Part shown: in pieces, positions 11,880-22,726 of the stretch | Layout of the letters: every line of letters starts with the position of its first letter | Position numbering within the stretch: position 1 is the stretch's first letter | DNA from: Metellina segmentata | Lineage: Eukaryota; Arthropoda; Arachnida; Araneae; Tetragnathidae | Direction: 5' to 3' | Length of the DNA: 64,000 nucleotides | NCBI GenBank assembly: GCA_947359465.1 | Contig: OX375877.1 | Location: forward strand, 58,439,359-58,503,358 | Notes under the pieces: generated by a model | What the model saw: only the letters and a program-made list of their open reading frames with translations | Told to the model about the DNA's origin: nothing | The model's database searches: none | Made by a program: the position numbers and the translations under genes

Positions 11880-12175
11880 CACATATCGTAATTTAGATCC
11901 CAATCAGAGGCCGATAACCCCCTGATCAGGTACCCCCAGAGGTATTGATTTGGTATGGGAACATGGAGGGACATTGTGACCACGACCTATTTAACGTGCC
12001 CCAGTCACCATTAGTGAACACGATAGTCTTTAGCCAGGTCGAAGCGCCGATCTCGCAATCATCAGATTTGTAGGCTGATGCCGAGGACAGAACCCACCCA
12101 CAACCCTTGTGTTTGACCTTTGTGAAACTCCGTTGTGTTTGACCTTTAGGAAAGGTCACTAAGGTGGGCACGTGC
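11880..12175 (-). repeat. Second SINE-like family (family B)
   Basis: Read on the minus strand, a GC-richer stretch contains GGCACGTTAAATAGGTCGTGG. This parallels the core GTGCACCTTAAATCTGTCGTGG of the main SINE family at the same relative place, but upstream and downstream parts differ. Its tail reads CTGATTGGGATCTAAATTACG. The 151-codon open frame on this strand has no protein character and is treated as chance. Confidence 0.5.
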
Positions 12176-12620
12176 CTACTCCATTGTGTCATCGGAATGC
12201 CGAATATATTCTGATTGGTTATTGTTTGGCACCAGCTGCTGATTTTTCGTTGAGCGCATTGCAGCGACTTGAGAACAGGTGAAATAGAACGTCTTCTGCA
12301 GGTGGTATTCGTCCAGATGATCTCTGATTGGTTTTCGACTTTTACCATTGGCGTTCTGATTGGACTGCGGGTAGAGCACATCAGAGAGCCAGAGGTAGAG
12401 TGTGACGGTTTATCCCCACGCTGGATTGTGATGATACATACTTTTATGTATTGGTGGATTGATGTTAATGTGATGATGTAAATACTGTATATTTTTTTTA
12501 ATGTTCTTGGAATAATAAGAACTTAAATACTTTGTTGTTGAATGTCTTCTCCTTGTGCACGATTCGTACTGTTTTCACGTTGTTTCGTACCGTTTTGGGT
12601 TGGCAACACCAAAGCATTTA

Positions 12621-12708
12621 TGGTAATGGTAATTTTAGTAAACGTCGTACTAGAGCAACACAATGGGCTATTGACGACAGTGTGGGATCAGTCCCTTAAG
12701 GGAAAGAT
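12621..12708 (-). mobile_element. SINE, 5'-truncated, with 12-bp target duplication
   Basis: Only the 3' end of the main SINE family is present. It is bracketed by CCAAAGCATTTA at 12609-12620 and 12709-12720. The tail (ACCATTACCA in SINE sense) abuts the left duplication. 5' truncation plus duplication indicates LINE-machinery (target-primed) insertion. Confidence 0.85.
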
Positions 12709-12948
12709 CCAAAGCATTTATAGCGTGGTTTTTTTAGTTACAATATTTCAGAAGTAGCTTACGGTTATCCACTCCTGTTTCGCAAACTGTAAAAAACTTT
12801 AAAACTTAAAAAAAAAAACTTTAACCGTCGAAGAAAAAAACGACCCTCTTCTTTATTTCGAGTGCTATTTAAAGTAGAGCAAATTCAAAGATATCATTCA
12901 ATAGCGAATAAAGTCATCTACAAATTAAAATACAAAAACAATAAATAA

Positions 12949-14025
12949 AGGTCCGTCTTCATATCACATTTTACATAAACAACAACATTTCCAAGGTCAA
13001 CACAATATTTCAAGGCCTTAATCAGATTCTACATTGTCAAATTAGTCTAAATATGAAATTTCATGAATTTACTATCTTTATATATCCGCAGATATTCAGT
13101 GTTAAAGCCGTTGTCGATTTCAGGGATCATCTTCACATTCAAAGTCGCTATGCGTAGATCGAGAATACTTGTGGTTAAATTAGGAACTGTTCATTCCTTG
13201 CTGGACTATAAAAAAATTACAACGAATCTTAACCCTTCTTGTGATCTTTTCTATAAGATATCTTGTCATTAACAAACTTGACCAGATCTACATGGACGTG
13301 AAATTTGGAAAAGATAATCAATATTTCCTGTTTAATTTCACCATAACTTCAAAATTTTAACAATCAATAAATGTTAAACGTATCCAGTAACTATTAAATA
13401 GGCATTTTTATCCAATTCCAACTTTCTGATACATATCCTCGGTTATGCAAATCTCTACAGACTGTTTCGTCTTACTTGTAGGTTGTAATTTTTTAAAATA
13501 AATTTTCTTAAGTTGGTGGACAGGAAATGTGAGCTTCATTCACGCAACTTTCTTGTTCGTATAAAGGCAAGAAAATTTAATTAACGTCGTTCTAGAGCAA
13601 AACAACAGGCTACTGACGACGGTCCGGATTCAATCCCCTATGGAAAAGATCCGAGGGCAACACCACGTAATTTTGAACCACGGTCAGATGACAAGGCAAC
13701 ACCTGAGCTCTGGCACCCCACTCTCCAAACTCCAACCCAACGTCAGCACTTTCGACCACGACAGATTTAAGGTGCACCAGTCGCCTGTACAATATGCACT
13801 TACAAACAATCATGCACTGACCCGGATTGGAACCAAGAATATTTAGGATGATATCCCATAAAAGTCAGAACCGATTTAACGTTAGCAGGAAAAATTTTCG
13901 AGTTCATGAAAGACATGAAATTTTGTACCTGTAGTTAAATTATGGTAGATTCTAAATTTGGTGTCAATAGAGTTTCTATTGGAAATTATGAAGTTAGTGC
14001 TCAATTTAGTATGAAGACGGTCCTT
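12949..14025. mobile_element. TIR element with a SINE inside
   Basis: AAGGTCCGTCTTCATA at 12949 and TATGAAGACGGTCCTT ending at 14025 are inverted repeats (one mismatch), flanked by TA (12947-12948, 14026-14027), as in Tc1/mariner-type elements. The interior is AT-rich without transposase signature. A SINE occupies 13579-13834. Confidence 0.6.
13579..13834 (-). mobile_element. SINE, nearly full length
   Basis: Contains body and 3' part of the main SINE family and the B-box end of the tRNA head (CCCGGATTGGAACC, reverse of GGTTCGAATCCGGG with changes). The head is 5'-truncated. Flanks AAGAAAATTT (13569-13578) and AAGAATATTT (13835-13844) are a probable 10-bp duplication with one mismatch. Confidence 0.75.
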
Positions 14026-14187
14026 TATATAAAATTAATGCATATGAATTCTTATAAGACGTTATTCACTGTCGAATACCATCATTGATTTTTTTGAACT
14101 GCTAAAATTCTAGGAATGAAAAGGGGTGGGTCGAGTTTTTTTCCTCCATCTGTACCTTCTAAAAGCTAGACTACCGAAACCCGATCC

Positions 14188-14513
14188 GACCAACTGGTCT
14201 GGTGGTTAAGGAGTTAGCATCTAGATCGGAAGGTTCCTGGTTCGAATCCGGGTCAGTGCATAGATGTTTGTATGCGTATGGTGTAGAGGCGGCTGGTGCA
14301 CCTCAAATCTGTCGTGGCCGAAAGTCCACACGTTGGGTTGTTGTGGAAGTTTAGAGAGTGAGGTGCCAGCTCAGGTGTTGCTTCGTCATCTGCCCGTTGT
14401 TCAAAATTACGTGGTGGTGTCCTTGGATATTTAACTTAGGGGATTGATCCCGGACCGTCGTCAAAAGCCCGTTGTGTTGCTCTAGTTGGACGTTAACTAA
14501 ATTTACCATAACC
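14188..14513 (+). mobile_element. SINE, full length, tRNA-derived
   Basis: Starts with a tRNA-like head GACCAACTGGTCTGGTGGTT (A-box region), followed by a canonical B-box GGTTCGAATCC. The body includes GGCTGGTGCACCTCAAATCT and GAGCTCAGGTGTTGCTTCG-like sequence, and the tail is TTAACTAAATTTACCATAACC. A 3'-end fragment of a second copy follows at 14525-14574. These heads are SINE promoters for RNA polymerase III, not functional tRNA genes. Confidence 0.85.
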
Positions 14514-14889
14514 TAGGAGCATTGATACCGTGACGGTCAATAGCCCGTTGTGTTGCTCCCTTGCAACGTTAACCTTTACGCTGCGGCACTTCAGATTTAT
14601 TCAATCGGCTCCAGGAACGGCTCTTTTGCCAGCATGTCCGACCCACCTTACCTAACTTGAGTGATAGAGCCATGAGTGGAATTTACGAATGACGCTTTCC
14701 TTTCATGGTATAGCGTGGCATGTCGTTTGGAGCTAGAGAGATTTCCCCGGAGCGACCTTCTGCCTTTCCCAAAATGCGTTCACAACTCACGGTCAACCTG
14801 GTAGGGTACTGAACATAAGGTGGGATCCTCTAAAAGGTCAGTCGCTGACAGCTCGTAAATGGCGGTCGATGGCAGCGGTCACTTAAATT

Positions 14890-15204
14890 GGTAATTATTT
14901 AGTTAACGTCGTACTAGAGCAACACAACGGGTTCTTGACGACGGGCCGGGATCAGTCTGTTAAGGGAAATATCCGAGGACAACACCTCGTAATTTTGAAC
15001 CACGGTCAGATGACGGAGTAACACCTGACTGACACCCCACTCTCCAAACTTCCGCACCAACCCGACGTGAGGACTTTCGGCCACGACAGATTTAAGTTAC
15101 ACCAGCCGCCTCATACGTTAACAAACATCCATGCCCGGACCCGGATTCGAACCAGGAACCTTCCAATCTAGAGACTAACACCTTAACCACTATACCGGTT
15201 GGTC
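14890..15204 (-). mobile_element. SINE, full length
   Basis: Complete family member in reverse: tail GTTAACGTCGTACTAGAGCA at the left, B-box CCCGGATTCGAACC and head CTATACCGGTTGGTC at the right. It has many point changes and a shortened body. Confidence 0.85.
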
Positions 15205-15361
15205 TGCCCGCAGTCACTTAAAAGGGGATACCGTCCACCGTACACAGATCTATACCATGTCACTGGTGTAAATTTCGTGTTAATTTAGTGTTAACAATTA
15301 TCTACCTGCCGCAGCTTAAAGGTAATTAAAATACCTGCCCGCCAAGGACAACACTTACGTT

Positions 15362-15610
15362 TTTACTTAACGTCGCACTGGAGCAAAACAGCGGACTATT
15401 GGCGTTGGTCCGGGATCCACGTATTTTTTGAACCATGGTCACATGACGACGTCAACACCTGAGCTGGCACCCCACTCTCCAAACATACCACACCGACGGA
15501 AAGACATTTGAGGCCACGGCATATTTAACGTGAACCAGCTCCCACTGTACACGACGGTTGGAATCTAACTCGCAACCCTCAAGTTGTCAAACCGCCAAAT
15601 TCCTACTGGG
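15362..15610 (-). mobile_element. SINE, variant subfamily
   Basis: Shares the 3' part and body with the main family (GCACTGGAGCAAAACAGCG; GAGCTGGCACCCCACTCTCC). Its head differs: on the minus strand it reads GAGGGTTGCGAGTTAGATTC followed by CAACCGTCGTGTACAGTGGG, matching the head type at 8075-8270. Confidence 0.65.
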
Positions 15611-15615
15611 TACGG

Positions 15616-15943
15616 CCGACTAACCGGTATGGTATTTAAGGTGTTAACCTCTAGATCGGAAGGTTCCTGGTTCGAATCCGGGTCCGGGCATGGATGTCTG
15701 TAAGCGTATGGTGTAGAGGCTGCTGGTGCACCTTAAATCTGTCGTGGCCGAAATTCCTCACGTTGGGTTGGCGTGGAAGTTTGGAGAGTGGGGTGCAAGT
15801 TCAGGTGTTGCTTCGTCATCTGACCGTGGTTCAAAATTACGAGGTGTTGTCCTCGGAACTTTCTCTTAAGGGACTGATCCCGGACCGTCGTCAATAATTC
15901 TGTTGCTCTAGTACGACGTTAACTAAAATTACCATTACCATTA
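15616..15943 (+). mobile_element. SINE, full length, with 13-bp target duplication
   Basis: A 328-bp copy from CGACTAACCGGTATGGTATT to ACCATTACCATTA, bracketed by CTACTGGGTACGG (15603-15615 and 15944-15956). B-box GGTTCGAATCC is intact. With 21810-22136 it defines the family's full length at about 327 bp. Confidence 0.9.
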
Positions 15944-15956
15944 CTACTGGGTACGG

Positions 15957-16370
15957 AGGTAGGTAATTAATAAACGTCGCACTGGAGTATCACAACGGGC
16001 TATTGGCGACTTTCCCGGATCAATCCTAAAAAAAAAAGATCCAAGAATAACGGCCTCGTAATTTTGAATTACGGTCAGATGACGAGGTGAACACTTGAGC
16101 TGGCAGCCTACTCTCCAACTTTCCTCATCACGCCATGCGAGGTGTTGTCCTCGGATCTTTCCCTTAAGGGACTGATCCCGGACCGTCGTCAATAGCCCGT
16201 TGTGTTGCCCTACTACGACGTCAACTAAAAATTACCAATTACCTCATCACGCCAACGTCTGGACATTTGAGGCCACGACAGATTTAGCGTGCACCTTACT
16301 CCGTGTATACGACGGACTTTCGCTGGACCTGGTTTCGATCTCTCATCCCTCTGGTTAATTAATCCGTTGC
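15957..16370 (-). mobile_element. Old variant SINE split by a younger SINE
   Basis: A minus-strand variant copy (GCACTGGAGTATCACAACGG...; GGCCACGACAGATTTAGCG...) is interrupted at 16136-16241. Its two halves join cleanly across the shared 13-bp flank, so the interruption is a later insertion. Confidence 0.75.
16136..16241 (+). mobile_element. Nested 5'-truncated SINE with 13-bp duplication
   Basis: Begins within the body (TGCGAGGTGTTGTCCTCGG) and ends AAATTACCAATTA. CCTCATCACGCCA occurs at 16123-16135 and again at 16242-16254. Confidence 0.88.
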
Positions 16371-16544
16371 ACTTTCATCCGTGAAAAAATTGACAAATGT
16401 AGATGTGATTTCCACGTAAAACTACTTTCCCCGCCACCTTCGTAACTATGCGGTGAAGCCGACTCACCAAGTCTTTTGAGTTCTCTTTCCCGCAGAACCC
16501 TTCAATTGCAAACTGCTCCGTACTTCTTGCGAATTCCTACGTTC

Positions 16545-17105
16545 CTGAGCTCAGGTGTTGCTTCGTCATCACACCGTGGTTCAAAATTACGTGGTATTAT
16601 CCTCGGATCTTTCCCCAGTGATTCATCCCGGACCCTAGTCAATAGCCCGTTGTGTTGCTGTAGTTGACGTTTAAAATGACCAATGTCCTCGGATCTTTCT
16701 TTTAGAGGATTGATCTCGGACCGTCGTCTAAAGCCTATTTTGTTGCTCTTAGTGCAACGTTTAAAATGACCAATGTCTTCGGATCTTTCCTTTGGGGATT
16801 GATCCCGGAATGTAGTCAATAGCCCGTTGTGTTGCTCTAGTACGGTATTTAAAATGACCAATGTCTTCGGATCTTCCCTTTGGGGATTGATCCCGGAACG
16901 TAGTCAATAGCCCGTTGTGTTGCTCTAGTACGGTATTTAAAATGACCAATGTCTTCGGATCTTCCCTTTGGGGATTGATCCCGGAACGTAGTCAATAGCC
17001 CGTTATGTTGTTGCTTTAGTAGGACGTTAAAAATGACCAATGTACTAGGATCTTTCCTTTAGGGGATTGATCTCAGAGAGTCGTCAATAGCCCGTAGTGC
17101 TATTT
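16545..17105 (+). repeat. Tandem array made from the SINE 3' end
   Basis: After one SINE 3' segment, the sequence from CAATGTCCTCGGATCTTTC through GTTGCTCTAGTACGGTATTT repeats head to tail. Units start at about 16681, 16771, 16859, 16947 and 17038, giving periods of 88-91 bp. The third and fourth units are nearly identical, the outer ones more diverged. The spurious open frames between 16502 and 17040 run across these units. Confidence 0.85.
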
Positions 17106-17340
17106 TGATTCTTCCGGATTTATATCGCTCCATCCACTGTGTCCGTAAAACTTCCTTCTATGTATGTGTGTATATTTGTCAATTTATTTGACATAGCTGA
17201 CCAAATATGGTCGTAACGCCATAAAATCCCAAATCCAACCAAATTTATTATCCGTTAAAACGGTCAATTTAGTAAATAAGCAATTTTTACCCTTTCTTTT
17301 TAAATTTTCATCCCAAAGAAATATTCAATACTTTTGGTAA

Positions 17341-17720
17341 ATTTTAGTTAACGTCGTACTAGAGCAACACAACGGGCTGTTGACGACGGTCCGGGATAAG
17401 TCCCTTAAGGGTAAATATTTGTAATTTTTAGTTAACGTCGTACTAGAGCAACACAACGGGCTATTGACGACGGTCCGCGATCAATCCCCTAAGGAAAAGA
17501 TCAGAGGACACCACCCCGTAATTTTGAACCATGGTGAGAAGACGAGGCAACGAATGATCTTTGGAGAGTGGGGTGCGGGTTGACCTCGTCATCTGTCCTT
17601 GATTCAAAATTACGAGGTGTTGTTAACATCGAATCCAGATTGGTCCCGGAATGACAGCAATAACCGTTGTGAGTTGCTGCGGTGCGACATCAATTTAACT
17701 ACCTACCAATGTATATCTGA
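17341..17720. repeat. Cluster of three SINE fragments
   Basis: Minus-strand 3' fragments at 17341-17412 and about 17425-17560 are followed by a diverged plus-strand piece to about 17710. Breakpoints are blurred. Confidence 0.65.
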
Positions 17721-17856
17721 AATAACATCGCTGTGTTTGTTGTCATAAACTGTTTCTTTGAGAGGTACACTGGCAACACAACAAACAGTTATCGATGGTC
17801 CTGAGATCAATTCCGAAAGGATAGATCCAAAGACGCCTCGTAATTTTGAACCAATG

Positions 17857-18181
17857 GTCAACCGGTATAGTGGTTAAGGTGTTAGCCTCTAAATCGGAAG
17901 GTTCCTGGTTTGAATCCGGGTCCAGGCATGGACGTTTGTAAGCGTATGGTGTAGAGGCGGCTGGTGCAACTTAAATCTGTCGTGTTCGAAAGTCCTCACG
18001 TTGGGTTGGCGTGGAAGTTTGGAGAGTGGGGTGCCAGCTCAGGTGTTGCTTCGTCGTCTGACCTTGGTTCAAAATTACGAGGGGTTGTCCTCGGATCTTT
18101 CCCTTAAGGGACAGATCCCGGACCGTCGTCAATAGCCCGTTGTGTTGCTCTAGTACGACGTTAACTAAAATTACCATTACC
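17857..18181 (+). mobile_element. SINE, full length
   Basis: Starts GGTCAACCGGTATAGTGGTT, has B-box GGTTTGAATCC (one change) and ends ACTAAAATTACCATTACC. Two more partial copies follow directly at 18182-18245 and 18250-18425, the second starting mid-body. Confidence 0.85.
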
Positions 18182-18429
18182 GTCAATAGTCGGTTGTGTT
18201 GCTCGGGCTATTCAGATAGTACACGACGTTAATAAAAAATTACCATTACCGTTGACGTGGTATGAAAGTTTGGTGAGTGGGGTGCCAGCTCAGGTGTTGC
18301 CTCGTCCTCTGACCGTGGTTAAAAATTACTTGGTGTTTGTCATCGGTTCTTTCCCTTGGGGGATCGATCTCGGACCTTCGTCAATAGCCGGTTGTGTTGC
18401 TCCAGTACGACGTTAAACTACCTACCTAT

Positions 18430-19144
18430 CCAGATACTACCTTAAGATGTAGTTTGTCATCATTTTGGAACCGTTTGGTGTTTAATGCAATTAGTGTTGG
18501 CCAATCAACAAACCAATTTCGATTCGGAATTAACTCTTTGGAAGTTGTATTGGCGACGTACCTACTGAAATCGCCTTCGATAAACAAGCGAAGTGACGTC
18601 ACGTTCGGATTACGTACAGGAAATACGCTTCGCCGCAGAAACGAATCGTCCCCCAACGTTTATACAAGGGAGGTAATTGTGTATTTCTGGGAAAAACGTG
18701 TCGTACTTTTCGTCTGCATCGTGACGTCACAGGACGACCCAATGCTCCAAGAATCCGAAACTGATACACTGAGTACTGAATAAAATGCTGTATTTGAAAC
18801 TATTTTCAAAGTAGTTGAACCAAATTAATACACTTTAATGAAGCATCTGCAATTAATATATTACTGAAAAATTCTATGAAAAAAATTGAAGGATTTAAAA
18901 AAAATATTATCCTACTGAAAGAACTTATTTCCATAAATTTTGTTTTTCTGTCTCTTGCAATCCAAATTTCTACATTCGATATCTTTTTTTCGCTGATGTT
19001 CCTATTTAAATACTTTATTCGGATGATAGTTATCATTTTGAAATTTGTATCACTTTTTCTAATAAAGAAACTTATCCTGTCAGAACCTTTACGATTTCCT
19101 GGCTTGTTTGCCACTCTTCTGGAAGGCTAAGTCGTCTTCTATTA
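18430..19144. other. Unassigned sequence with two CRE-like palindromes
   Basis: A GC-richer block (18430-18780) followed by AT-rich sequence. TGACGTCA occurs at about 18594 and 18720. A 129-codon open frame on the plus strand (18394-18783) starts inside a SINE and shows no domain or codon pattern I recognise. Nothing else was seen. Confidence 0.4.
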
Positions 19145-19580
19145 GGCCTGGTGCACACATCCGGTTTTTCAACGTGCGGCGCCACTGCCGCAACGCAATT
19201 GCGGTCTGAGATACATTAGATCCAATGGAGCAGTGCCTCCAGGGCCGTTGGGGCGACGCACGTCCAACTTGCGCGCAATTTGTACCGCAGTTCCCCACGG
19301 CGCCGCACATGAGTACTCCGTTCTGAAGTACCTTCTTTTCATAAACAAATGGAATATAAATAATAATTAATAAATGGTTGGATCCAGTGACGTCTATTTT
19401 GTTACAAAATATACTTTTTTTACACCAAGTAAGCGAAATAAACACGTTTTTTTCGATAGAATATTTATCGCAAATGGTGCGAAATGAATTCGTGCGTCAT
19501 TTCACGGTTATGTGTGCATAGATGGGCTTCGGTGCCGCAGCGGCGACGCACGTTGAAAAACCGGATGCGTGCACCGGGCC
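19145..19580. mobile_element. GC-rich MITE with about 48-bp TIRs
   Basis: The left end GGCCTGGTGCACACATCCGG and the reverse complement of the right end GGCCCGGTGCACGCATCCGG stay aligned for about 48 bp, through TTTTTCAACGTGCG and CTGCNGCA-type sequence. Flanking trinucleotides are TTA and GTA, close to but not a perfect Harbinger-type duplication. The ends are much richer in GC than the surroundings; the middle is AT-rich. Confidence 0.75.
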
Positions 19581-19780
19581 GTACAGTGGAACCTCACGCC
19601 ACTTAGTCCCAGCTAGTCTTCCACTTGCGATTTCTAGGCGCGGCGACCAAAAATTCGCTGTCGCAGGAAATCTACAAGGTACACACACTGTGATAGATAA
19701 ATTCTTGAATTAGAAGTTTTCCAATGGATGCCACTGAAACTACATGTGTGATCGCTCTTTTGCTTCGAAGCGAGTTTTTG

Positions 19781-20086
19781 TTATACATTAAATTATGTTT
19801 GTTATTCCCCTAATTCAAGTTTCTATCTTTGCGATCGTTGAAGATAGAGTGAAAATTTCAATGGATTTCAAATCAGCGTAGAATTCTATTCTAAAATTTT
19901 ACGCAGGTTTCAAATCTGATGAAATTTTCACTCTATATAAAATTTCAACGGATTTGAACCCTGCGGAAAATTTTAGAATAGAATTTTACGCTGATTCCAA
20001 ATCCGTTGCAAACTTTATTCCATCTTCGACGATCACAAAGATGGAAACTTGAATTAGGGGAATAACAAACATAAATTAATGTATAA
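19781..20086. repeat. Fold-back element, 306 bp
   Basis: The two halves are inverted copies of each other around a centre near 19933. TTATACATTAA...TTATTCCCCTAATTCAAG on the left pairs with CTTGAATTAGGGGAATAA...TTAATGTATAA on the right, with few mismatches and repeated TTCTATTCTAAAATTTTACG-like arms near the centre. It is a hairpin-type MITE without coding capacity. Confidence 0.8.
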
Positions 20087-20737
20087 GAAATGCTGACCTT
20101 GGAAAACGCGCGACTAAAAATCGCAAATGGAGGCGTAGTACTTGGCGACAATTTGTGAAAACGAGTCAAATTACTGCGCGGCTAAAAAAGGACGTCAAAA
20201 ATGGTTGACTTTTAAATTTCGTTTCAATTGGCATTCACTGAAAAAACGTCAAGAAAAAGAAAATGTTCTCCAATATAATGCTATAATTTCTTAAATTAAT
20301 TGACAGTACTACTGGAACATTGTACCACTTTTTCCGTATTTTATTTTTAGTTTCCAGATTAAATTCACGTTGAACATAGAAAAAAAAAGAAATGGAACTA
20401 TACTCAGCAGAAGACTACAAATTTCCTATACATCAATGCTGTCTTTGGTTGAAAGGAACTAGTAAGTATACTAATTTTAAGCGAATAAAATCTGCTGAAT
20501 TCAAAATGTTAAGTGAGATATTTTTATTTATATATATATTGCTTCATTGATTTAAACATTTAAGACGCAAAGAAATGGTGAACTGGTTTTGTACAAGAAT
20601 AGCAGTTTGTTTTTGATGCTTTCTATCTCATTTTAAGCATACACGAAACGTTTTGCTATAAAAGCTTTTGAGAAATTTTATGCATATCGCATTTGCATCA
20701 CTTGATCGTACATTAATGTTTCCTAAAAAATAGTTCC
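20087..20737. other. AT-rich spacer
   Basis: No gene, terminal repeats or RNA signature recognised. Confidence 0.4.
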
Positions 20738-21809
20738 GATCTTTCCCTTCGTTTGATCCCGTACCATCGCTAATAGCTCGTTCTGTTCCTCCAGTGCAAC
20801 GTTATTAAAATACCTGTCTATGTACCTAAGAAATAGTGAGGATGTATAAAATGGTGTGCGAAAATTTGTAATGTGTATATGATAGCACTTTTGAATGGTC
20901 AGATCTAAAGCGGCCTGAATGGCAAGAGGAACTCAATAAAAACACAACTCTAACTAGCCAAAAAAAAAAAAAACGTCGTGTACGCGGGAGATGGTGCACA
21001 TTAAATCTGTCGTGCCTTCAAATGTCCTTTCCGTTGGCATGATGTGAAAGCTTGAAGAGTAGGGTGCCAGCTCAGGTCATCTGACAATGGTTCACAATTA
21101 TGAGGTGTTGTAATTCGTTTTTTCCTTTCGGGATTGATCCCGGACCGTCGGCAATAGCCCGTTGTGTTGCTCCTGTGTGACGTTGATTAACTATCTGGTA
21201 ATTTCAGTTAACGACGTACTAGGGCAACACAACGGGCTATTGACGACGGTCCGGGATCAGTCCCTTAAGAGAAAGATCCGAGGACAACACCTCGTAATTT
21301 TGAACCACACCGGGATCAATCTGACGTTGTAGATATTTAGAGTGGAGTGCCAGCTCAGATGTTGACCTCTTCATCTAATCGTGGTGCAAAATTACGTGGT
21401 GTGGTCCTTGGATTTTTTCCTTGGGGGATTGATCCCGGGGAGTCGTCAATAGCCCGTTGTATTGCTCTAGTACGACTTCATTAACTACCTAGAGTACACC
21501 GCGTAATTTTGAACGGTTAAATTACTAGATCAACACCTGAGCAGGCACCCCTCTCAAAATATGTTGCGATCTTAGTGTTTGCAGCTGAGACAAAATTGTA
21601 AGGTGTTAGCCTCTGGATCGGAAGGTTCCTGCTTAGAAACCGGATCAGAGCATAGATACTCGTAAGCGTATGGTGTAGAGATGGTTGGTGCACCTTAAAT
21701 CTGTCGTAGCTCACGTTGGGTTGGTGTGGAAGTTTGGAGAGTGTTGTGCCAGCTCAGGTGTTTCCTCGCCATCTGACCGTGGTTCAAAATTACTTGGTGG
21801 GATCCTCGG
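20738..21809. repeat. SINE graveyard
   Basis: Consecutive partial copies: 20738-20815 (+, 3' end), 20975-21200 (+, variant head CGTCGTGTACGCGGG after a poly-A run), 21203-21310 (-), 21318-21490 (+), 21490-21570 (-) and 21596-21809 (+, with head). The last one is split by the insertion at 21810. The family identity is clear from GTCAATAGCCCGTTGTGTTG and its reverse; individual borders are approximate. Confidence 0.7.
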
Positions 21810-22136
21810 TAATGGTAATTTTAGTTAACGTCGTACTAGAGCAACACAACGGGCTATTGACGACGGTCCGGGATCAGCCCCTTGAGGGAAAGATCCGAGG
21901 ACAACCCCTCGTAATTTTGAACCACGGTCAGATGACGAAGCAATACCTGAGCTGGCACCCCACTCTCCAAACTTCCACGCCAACCCAACGTGAGGACTTT
22001 CGGCCACGACAGATTTAAGGTGCACCAGCCACCTCTACACCATACGCTTACAAACATCCATGCCCGTACCCGGATTCGAACCAGGAACCTTCCGATCTAG
22101 AGGCTAACACCTTAACCACTATACCGGTTGGTCGGC
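21810..22136 (-). mobile_element. SINE, full length, young, inside an older SINE
   Basis: This 327-bp copy is the best-preserved member. Its tail TAATGGTAATTTTAGTTAAC is at the left, and the B-box (CCCGGATTCGAACC) and head (CTATACCGGTTGGTC) are at the right. GGTGGGATCCTCGG flanks it at 21796-21809 and 22137-22150. The older plus-strand SINE resumes after the second flank. Confidence 0.92.
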
Positions 22137-22530
22137 GGTGGGATCCTCGGATTTTTCCCTTGGGAGAATGATCCCGGACCGTTGTCAAGAGCCCGTTGTG
22201 TTGCTCTGGTACGACGCTGATTAACTACCTACATAGCACAACACGTAATTCTGAACTTCGGTTAAATGACGAGATCAACACCTGAGCTGTCATCACTCTC
22301 CAAAATATGCAGTTGCGATCTTAGTGTTTGCAGCTGAGACAAAATTGTAAGGTGTTAGCCTCTGTATCGGAAGGTTCCTGGTTAGAATCCGGATCAGTGC
22401 ATGGATCTGTGTATGGTGTATGGTTTGTTATGGTGTAGAGGCGGCTGGTGCAGCTTAAATCTATCGTGGCTCACGTTGGGTTGGTGTGGAAGTTTGGATT
22501 GCTCTAATATGACGTTATTAAAAGATGTAA
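22137..22530. repeat. Older SINE remainder and further fragments
   Basis: The interrupted plus-strand copy continues to about 22215. A minus-strand piece (to about 22310) and a plus-strand piece with head (GGAAGGTTCCTGGTTAGAAT, to about 22500) follow. Degenerate. Confidence 0.6.
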
Positions 22531-22726
22531 CCACTATACATAATAGAGCAATACAACTCCATTGTATTGCTCTAATATGACGTCAATTAAAAAATTACCA
22601 ACAAACAACTGATACAAAATTGTTGTAACAGCTGTTAATTAAGCTTACCGATTGGCAACATAACTTAACTCCTCTATCATAAAATAAGTTTTGCCCATAT
22701 TTACATTATTGTTCCAAATGTCTAAA

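Noticed and set aside
11926..12381. 151-codon minus-strand frame
   Set aside because: Lies over the SINE-like family B sequence and has no protein-like composition.
14188..14270. tRNA genes at the SINE heads
   Set aside because: Only A- and B-box regions resemble tRNA; the acceptor stem is not formed and the segment continues into the SINE body.
16502..17040. Overlapping frames with the repeated peptide QHNGLLTTFRDQSP
   Set aside because: They are translations of the SINE-derived tandem units.
18394..18783. 129-codon plus-strand frame as a gene
   Set aside because: Begins within a SINE tail and lacks any recognisable motif or splice context.
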